From assembly GCA_014896635.1 (NCBI GenBank), contig JADBKA010000029.1:1-31227 (forward strand): a stretch of 31,227 bases of DNA. The letters run 5' to 3'. The notes under the pieces are model-generated. The model ran no database searches. It had not been told where the DNA came from and was given only the letters and a program-made list of their open reading frames with translations. Source of the DNA: Ktedonobacteraceae bacterium (GTDB lineage: Bacteria; Chloroflexota; Ktedonobacteria; Ktedonobacterales; Ktedonobacteraceae). Shown here piece after piece: positions 28,514 through 31,227 of the stretch. The first letter of the stretch is position 1. Each line of letters opens with the position of its first letter. The position numbers and the translations under genes are program-made.

Positions 28514-31183
28514 ATGAGCACAACCGAACCGAAACCACGACTACGGCTCATCGACGCACGCACCAATCGCAGAATGTCACAGCAGGATGTCGCTACCGAA
28601 CTCGGCACCACGCACGTCAATGTCAGCCGCTGGGAGCGCGGCATCACAAAGCCCGGACCCTATTTCCGCCGCAAGCTCAGCGCTCTCTTCGGCAAAAGTG
28701 AGCAGGACCTCGATCTGCTGCCCACGCCCGCTGAGGATGATGCGGCTCCGTCTCTCACAACTGGATCTGGCGGCGCTCCACCGGGCAGGCCGGCTACGCC
28801 CGACGACAACGGCAGCCGGTCTGCTCCTTCTCCTGCTATTTCTGCTCCTGCTACTCCTACCGCTCTCTATGATCCTGTCATTCCTCTCAAATCGAACTTT
28901 CCGCTCGTTGGACGCGACGACGATCTCCGCCTCATCCGCCAGCGACTCCTCGCTGGCGGCAGCGTGGCCTTGACGGCCCTCAACGGCATCCCCGGCGTGG
29001 GCAAAACGGCCCTCACCATCGCTATCGCACACGATCCCGCCGTCCGCACACACTTCCGCGACGGTATCCTCTGGGCCGGCCTCGGTCCGCACCCCAATAT
29101 CCCCGGCCTGCTCAGCCGCTGGGGAACGCTGCTCGGCGTCTCGCCAGCACAGATGGCCGCTCCCGGCGACATAGAGGCCTGGTGGGCGCGCGCGCTGCGC
29201 ACCGCTATCGGCGACCGCAAGATGCTGCTGATCATCGACGACGCCTGGACGGTCGAGGCGGCTCTGACTTTCAAGGTCGGCGGACCCCACTGCGCTCATC
29301 TCGTGACGACGCGCTTTCCGAGCATTGCCTCTCATGTGGCTTATGACGGCGCTTTCATCCTGCGCGAGCTGAACGATGAGCAAGGTGTGCAGCTTCTGCA
29401 TAATCTTGCACCGCAGGTGGTGGAGCGCGAGCGTGGCCGCGTGCAAGAGCTGGTACAGGTCGTCGGCGGCTTACCGCTGGCCCTGACGCTGATGGGCAAC
29501 TATCTGCGCAAACAGGCGTACACCGGCCAGGCGCGCCGCATCACCGCCGCGCTCGCACGTCTCGGCGACGCACGCGCGCGCCTGAACATCAGCGAGCCGC
29601 ATACGCTCGTCGAGAGCCATCCGAGCCTGCCCACAACCGTTCAGATCTCGCTGCAATCAGTGATCGCTGTGACCGAGCAGTTCCTCAACGAACAGGCAAC
29701 CGCTCAAACGGGCGAACCGGTCAGCCCGGCGCTCTACGCGCTCTCTATCTTCCCGCCCAAGCCCGCCAGCTTCTCTGAAGAGGCCGCGCTTGTTGTGACC
29801 GGCAGCTCCGTCGAGACGCTGGATCTGCTCAACGATGCGGGCCTGCTCGAAAGCAGCGGGTCGGGCCGCTATACGCTGCACCAGACCATCGCGGACTATG
29901 CCCGTCTGCAACTGGACGAGCCTTCTGCCATCGCTGCGCGCCGCCGGCTCATCGCCTACATCTGCGATTTCGTCGAGGAGCATCGCAAAGATTACGAACT
30001 GCTCGACATGGAGAGCAATGTGATTCTGACGGCGCTGGCTGCGGCGTACGAACTGGGTAAGCAGCGCGACCTGCTGCGCATGGTGATCGCGTTCGCGCCA
30101 TTCATGCTGCTGCGCGCCTGGTACACGCAGGCGGCTGAACAGGTGCAGCGCGTGTACGAGGCCGCGCAGGCTCTCGGCGACGACGACGGTCTGATCAGTA
30201 CGCTGCTCTACCTGGGTCAGATCGCGCAGAAGCAGGGCAACTTCGCGCAGGCCGAGGCCCACTTCCAGCAGGGCCTGCACCTGGCCCGCCAGCTCAACGA
30301 CCAGGAACACACCTGCACGCTGCTAACCAGCCTCGGCTGGATCACCTGGAGACGCGGCGACTTCGCCAGGGCCGAGGCATACTTGCAGGAAGGGCTGGCG
30401 ATTGCGCGGCATCTTAATGATCAGGAACGATTGTGTGATCTCCTGAAGACTCTGGGATCGCTAGAAAATAGTAGAGGAAATTACGGGCAATCAGAAATTT
30501 ACTTGCAAGAAGGGCTAATGCTAGCTAAGCAGATAGAAGATCGAGAGCAGATTTTCACGCTGCTGATCAACCTGGGAGCGGCAGCAGGCGAACAGGGCAA
30601 CCATGCTCAGGCTGAAGCCTATTTCCAGGAAGGGCTGCAACTGGCGCGCCAGATCGGCCACCGCGAAGGGATCTGTGTTCTGCTTGCGAATCTGGGAGAT
30701 GCGGCAAATGAGCTAGGAAAGTATTCTGAGGCTGAGGCTTACTTCCGGGAAGGATTAACGTTAACACGCCAGATCGGCCACAGAGAATGGACGAGTGCGC
30801 TACTTATCAATCTAGGATTGATGAAACGTAGGCAAAAGGATTTTGTTCAAGCGGAAGCATATCTGCAAGAAAGCTTGCAACTCTCCCGCGAAATCGGCAG
30901 ACCGCAAGTGATTGCCAACGCATTATATGAGTATGGCAACCTGTACATTGACCAGCAGCAAAGTGAGCCTGCTAAAAACATCTTCAAGGAAATGCTCGAT
31001 GTCACCCCTGAAGGTGCAAGAGAACTGGTAGCACAGGCTCTCTATGGTTTAGCGCGTGTTGCAGCTATCGGGGGTAATGTGCAGGAAGCGCACAGGCTTG
31101 GTCACGAAAGCCTAACCATTTTAGAGGCAATAGGCCATCGCAAAGCGCAGGAGGTCAGAGACTGGTTGAATTCTTTAAGGTAA
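28514..31183 (+). CDS. XRE-NB-ARC-TPR STAND NTPase
   Basis: 889 aa. An XRE/Cro helix-turn-helix lies at residues about 10-62 (MSQQDVATELGTTHVNVSRW). A Pro/Ala/Ser-rich linker spans 70-120. The NB-ARC NTPase core has Walker A GIPGVGKT (158-165), Walker B LLIIDD (238-243), VTTR sensor (264-267) and GLPLAL (319-324), followed by a winged-helix region (about 400-470). From about 555 to the end there are about seven to eight 40-residue TPR units with consensus LLxNLGxxxxxxGxxxxAEAYxxEGLxLARQI. STAND proteins switch to an oligomer when the repeat domain binds a trigger. With an N-terminal HTH the output is probably transcriptional; related architectures also serve in phage defence, so both are possible. 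The 3' part from about 30410 is patchily AT-rich. Confidence 0.92.
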   Translation: MSTTEPKPRLRLIDARTNRRMSQQDVATELGTTHVNVSRWERGITKPGPYFRRKLSALFGKSEQDLDLLPTPAEDDAAPSLTTGSGGAPPGRPATPDDNGSRSAPSPAISAPATPTALYDPVIPLKSNFPLVGRDDDLRLIRQRLLAGGSVALTALNGIPGVGKTALTIAIAHDPAVRTHFRDGILWAGLGPHPNIPGLLSRWGTLLGVSPAQMAAPGDIEAWWARALRTAIGDRKMLLIIDDAWTVEAALTFKVGGPHCAHLVTTRFPSIASHVAYDGAFILRELNDEQGVQLLHNLAPQVVERERGRVQELVQVVGGLPLALTLMGNYLRKQAYTGQARRITAALARLGDARARLNISEPHTLVESHPSLPTTVQISLQSVIAVTEQFLNEQATAQTGEPVSPALYALSIFPPKPASFSEEAALVVTGSSVETLDLLNDAGLLESSGSGRYTLHQTIADYARLQLDEPSAIAARRRLIAYICDFVEEHRKDYELLDMESNVILTALAAAYELGKQRDLLRMVIAFAPFMLLRAWYTQAAEQVQRVYEAAQALGDDDGLISTLLYLGQIAQKQGNFAQAEAHFQQGLHLARQLNDQEHTCTLLTSLGWITWRRGDFARAEAYLQEGLAIARHLNDQERLCDLLKTLGSLENSRGNYGQSEIYLQEGLMLAKQIEDREQIFTLLINLGAAAGEQGNHAQAEAYFQEGLQLARQIGHREGICVLLANLGDAANELGKYSEAEAYFREGLTLTRQIGHREWTSALLINLGLMKRRQKDFVQAEAYLQESLQLSREIGRPQVIANALYEYGNLYIDQQQSEPAKNIFKEMLDVTPEGARELVAQALYGLARVAAIGGNVQEAHRLGHESLTILEAIGHRKAQEVRDWLNSLR

Positions 31184-31211
31184 AGAAACAAAATAAAAAT
31201 CTGAGAGGAAC

Positions 31212-31226
31212 GGGATAAATTATCCC
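31212..31226. terminator. Short inverted repeat after the STAND gene
   Basis: GGGATAA (31212-31218) and TTATCCC (31220-31226) form a 7-bp stem around one base, 28 nt after the stop codon at the window edge. A terminator is plausible, but the tail is outside the window. Confidence 0.25.
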
Positions 31227-31227
31227 A

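Overview
The window looks like a chromosomal segment of a Ktedonobacteria-type member of the Chloroflexota. This is inferred from several features together: a Firmicutes-like long S12, an RpoC with a long coiled-coil insertion, frequent TTG/GTG starts, many split or hybrid two-component kinases, an XRE-NB-ARC-TPR protein and a Uma2 protein. Taxonomy is an inference; no rRNA gene is present.

Region 1 (1-12272, minus strand) is a large information-processing operon read rpoB > rpoC > rpsL > rpsG > fusA > tuf (tuf runs off the left edge). A near-consensus sigma-70 promoter lies at 12234-12262, about 0.5 kb upstream of rpoB. The mRNA would therefore start with a long leader that contains a mutually exclusive pairing arrangement (11845-11898). 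Every gap in the operon longer than about 90 nt holds perfect or near-perfect stem-loops, and the rpsL-rpsG spacer (426 nt) is unusually long and structured. rpsL and rpsG both start with TTG.

Region 2 (12273-13850, minus) is an Rrf2/IscR-type regulator with three Cys followed by a cysteine-synthase-like PLP enzyme, a likely sulfur/Fe-S responsive pair.

Region 3 (13872-17743, minus) is a translationally coupled signalling operon: a protein of three nearly identical tandem PAS domains plus coiled coil, a soluble histidine kinase whose only N-terminal feature is a coiled coil with four heptad-phased repeats, and a receiver-histidine kinase hybrid. No DNA-binding or other output domain is encoded.

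Region 4 (17799-22439) holds a GT-C type membrane glycosyltransferase and a divergently transcribed membrane acyltransferase, then a MarR regulator and a membrane-anchored protein with two L7/L12-CTD-like helical repeats.

Region 5 (22587-24543, minus) is a visibly AT-rich restriction-modification island: a NotI-family restriction endonuclease broken by a one-base frameshift, followed by a D12-class N6-adenine methyltransferase. NotI itself cuts a site without adenine, so the pairing suggests a different specificity.

Region 6 (24583-31227) is accessory: a short-chain dehydrogenase, a palindrome and diverged direct repeats, a Uma2 endonuclease-like protein, a strong terminator, a G/C-rich REP-like element, a protein with an OmpR-like winged helix, a tail-anchored hypothetical protein, and an XRE-NB-ARC-TPR STAND protein whose TPR half has patchy base composition.
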